Assembly (NCBI GenBank): GCA_023078555.1 | Contig: CM041198.1 | Location: 2,530,800-2,594,799 of the forward strand | DNA from: Ulva prolifera | Lineage: Eukaryota > Chlorophyta > Ulvophyceae > Ulvales > Ulvaceae | DNA: 64,000 nt | Direction of reading: 5' to 3' | Shown here: in pieces, positions 61,677-64,000 of the stretch | Position numbering within the stretch: the stretch's first letter is position 1 | Layout of the letters: the number at the start of each line of letters is the position of its first letter | Translations under genes and position numbers: made by a program | Notes under the pieces: model-generated | Database searches by the model: none | What the model was told of the DNA's origin: nothing | Seen by the model: the letters and a program-made list of their open reading frames with translations, nothing else

Positions 61677-63914
61677 AACAGGTATACGCCTTGCAAACAA
61701 CCTCGTTTTCAGTAGCAACACGAGGACACTGTGAGGTGCTTGCTGCACAGGGCCAGCAGCCCTTCTCGGCAACGACAGATTAGCATGAAGGACGCATGAA
61801 CCATTCAGTGCCATAGCAACTGCAAGCGACTTCTGAGTAGCCCTGCGAACACATGGCCACAAGATTTTTTGCTCAATTGATATGTGTACACAACACTCGC
61901 TCACAATGGCACATCTGTGGTCCAGGTTCTCCACAGGTGCCATTGCCCAAAAGACTACAAATACATCGAACCAGATTCACCTGACTATACATCCCCACAA
62001 TGCAGCTCATCGCATATGACTGCTGCTTCCACGTGGCCTTTCGGGGAAGTAGAAGAACGTACCATATTTTGGCACCTGCACTGCTGGCCGTGCGCTCTGG
62101 GAGCGCTTCAGGCGGTCAGTGCCAGCACTTTTCTTACTGGGTGCGTCGCTGTCAGGGGCGACCGCTGTCTCATGCCACTTGATCTTCTGCTTGACACTCA
62201 GGCCACTCGGGCTCGGCGTGTCAGCACGAGATTCGGACTCGGCGGTCATCGCAGGATCGCTGAGATCGATCGCAGGCACCTTCACTGCACCTGCTGACCT
62301 CTCACTGGGGGCCACAGTGTGAGATGTGGAATGTGGGCCCGGATAGGCCGTGCAAGCTGCGGCAGTGGGCGGCTTAGAGCATGTACGAGACGGAGTCGGG
62401 TCCGGCTTTCCAGTGCGGCGACTGCTGGGGGTGGTCTTCGCCGTGGTTGATCTTGACCGCTGCGGTGAACCTGCTGACGCTTCAGTGCTGACGGGGCGGC
62501 GGAGCGGCGCAGCGCATGAAGAGGTGGGGCATGGGTGGCTATCGACTTCCGTTCCTGCAAGAACAGGGATAGCACCACCGGAGATCGTAGCCATGAGGTC
62601 ACCCTGGGACGCACACATGTCCACACTCTGACCTTGTGCAGTAGACGCATTCGACACTGACTGGGAGATTGATATTGCATGGCTTTGAAGAATGCTTTGA
62701 TGTGCTGGCTTGTCGGGAGTGTCAGGGTGAGCGCGATTTGGCTGAATCGGGGCACCTCCCAAAGGTGAAGGGCCACGGAGTTGAGCATGATTAGCAGGCG
62801 AGATGGTGGTCTTATGTTGAGGACGCAGCGGCTGCTGCTTGGTTTGGGCCTTTCGAGGCGCAGGATGGCTCTGAGATGTTGTTTGTGCACTTTCTTGGGC
62901 AGTCTGGGAGGTAGCAAGTTGGGAGGCACAAAATGTGAGCTGGGTGGACTCCTGCGGGGAGCCACGGGCTGTGTCAGATGGAAGCTCCTGTAGCCCTGGA
63001 GTGATTGCGCTGAGAGATGCCTGCGACCACTCCTGGGCAACCTGCTCTGGTAGCGAGTGATCGATTGCTGGCATAGATGGTCTCGCCTGCATGTTGAGAG
63101 GGAGGCAGGACTGGTTGACACAGTGCGCCCTGAACGCTTTCTTCTCTTTTGGTGTCTTCGGATTCTGTTGTGCAAGGATGGGAACATTGGAAGGAGCGAG
63201 AGCGTGGCGGTTCGGTGCTGAAGGCACCTCCTCGGAACTGTCGTTTGCTCCGTCGAAGCTGGCCGACGAGGTAACAGCTGGCGATGTTGGAGCAGCCGCC
63301 CCCGAGGGGCAGCCTTGCGACAACTCGCTTTGGAGCCCGTAGCCTTCCTCTGCAAGTTTGGCATGTATGAGTAGGATTTTCTGACAACGCTGCGCGCAGC
63401 TGTGTGACATGGCATGGCGCGGCGCGGGGGCCTGCTCGCGGACCTTGGTCACAACGCTTACTATGACACAGCGGCAGGTCATATCAAGCCAAAATCCCAG
63501 AGCCTAGGAATGATCACAGCTCAAATTTCTTGAATTATGCAAGTTCGCCTAGATGCAATGCGTAGTGACGTGGAGATCAGTCCTGGCTACGCAGGGCGAC
63601 ATGCTTTATGGATACTGCCGCGCAGAGTGTTAACATCAGACGGAACGACAAAATGAGCGTCAACCCAGGCGGCACATACCTGTCATATCTTGAGAGGATA
63701 GCACATCGTGCTCCAATACATTCCAACGTGTGGCACCTTGGAACTCTGGCCTGTTGAAGTCGCGAAACATGGGAGCGTTGATGTTCTCCCAGTTGGTGTC
63801 CACGAACACCTCTGTCCCATCCTTCAGCCGAAAGAAGCAGTTTCTGCTCTCTCCTTCGTCACATACCTCCTCTACGGAGGCCTCTTCCAGATCATGGCTC
63901 CCAAGGAACGTCAT
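53812..63914 (-). CDS. 2,104-residue disordered protein, unknown function
   Basis: Nine minus-strand exons, 63914-63680, 63349-62063, 61599-60396, 59959-59660, 59023-57934, 57717-57200, 56157-55745, 55368-54284 and 53994-53812, join in frame from ATG to stop (6,315 nt). Every junction has GT-AG and matching phase. Only exon 1 looks globular: its first 78 residues contain FFRLKDGTEVFVDTNWENIN and RPEFQGATRWNVLEHDVL. The rest is rich in Ala, Ser, Pro, Gly, Arg and Thr, with many RPQSASxPR, SRYGSVQP and RRxSS-like segments, typical of disordered, phosphorylated scaffold or microtubule-associated proteins. Short basic helical stretches occur, such as ELQEIERRRLAAAAERS and SAGRSVGNVFRKLTRG. The C-terminus ends VEVNADAENMPQAV. 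No enzyme motif, signal peptide or membrane segment is seen. I do not recognise a family. Two genes instead of one cannot be fully excluded, although the phases argue for one. Confidence 0.7.
61631..61671. repeat. (TA)n microsatellite in an intron of the giant gene
   Basis: About 20 TA units lie in the 463-nt intron between exons 2 and 3 (61600-62062). The repeat ends about 30 nt upstream of the acceptor in the sense direction. Confidence 0.9.
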
Positions 63915-64000
63915 TGCAGAGGCAGGGCTGCTAGACTACAAAGCGCTACACATTCGACACGCTGAGCAACAACTTGTCAAATAATTGATACTCCGCTCAA
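63915..64000. promoter_or_regulatory. 5' flank of the giant gene, right edge
   Basis: This is the 86 nt upstream of the ATG at 63914 (minus strand). It is probably 5' UTR. No element is recognised, and the promoter extends beyond the window. Confidence 0.4.

Overview
The window is nuclear DNA from a eukaryote. Genes are split by many GT-AG introns from about 70 nt to 3 kb long. Donors are often GTGCG or GTACG and acceptors often TGCAG, and exons are richer in GC than introns. The gene set points to the green lineage: a MUT9-like kinase with the plant-specific C-terminal half, a plant-type alpha-amylase, a plant-type nucleotidylyltransferase-fold protein and a probable plastid fibrillin. A WD40/EF-hand protein of the ciliary WDR49/CFAP337 type and a Dpy-30-motif protein suggest a flagellated cell. 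My best guess is a motile green alga; the species cannot be named from sequence alone.

Layout, left to right. A fibrillin-like exon (402-697, -). A long WD40/EF-hand gene (1556-8883, +). ZW10 (9555-13368, -), divergent from a 1,376-residue coiled-coil and Gly/Ser/Ala-rich protein (13939-19391, +). A type II membrane glycosyltransferase-like gene (20965-25949, -) with a 3-kb repeat-laden intron. U1-70K (27777-30780, -), divergent from a MUT9-like kinase (32287-37189, +). An Ala/Glu/Pro repeat protein ending in a Dpy-30 motif (37754-39750, -, 5' end missing). A two-domain nucleotidylyltransferase-fold protein (40703-43385, -). Alpha-amylase (45781-50050, +, N-terminus unresolved). A gene-poor 3.7-kb stretch. 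A nine-exon gene for a 2,104-residue disordered protein of unknown function (53812-63914, -).

For ZW10, the coiled-coil protein, the glycosyltransferase, U1-70K, the MUT9-like kinase, the nucleotidylyltransferase and the 2,104-residue protein I found exon sets in which every splice junction keeps the reading frame from ATG to stop. They were built by hand from splice signals, phase and family similarity. No transcript or database search was available.

The genes are not an operon and serve unrelated roles: splicing, chromatin or signalling kinase, starch breakdown, kinetochore or vesicle tethering, cilium, plastid lipid and glycan transfer. Neighbours are arranged as two divergent pairs with gaps of 0.6 and 1.5 kb, several tail-to-tail pairs, and same-strand neighbours. 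The most unusual features are the giant orphan protein, runs of 23-43 C in the sense strand of introns next to splice sites, a possible GC-AG intron right after a catalytic aspartate codon of the amylase, and a perfect 16-bp inverted repeat in the gene-poor region.
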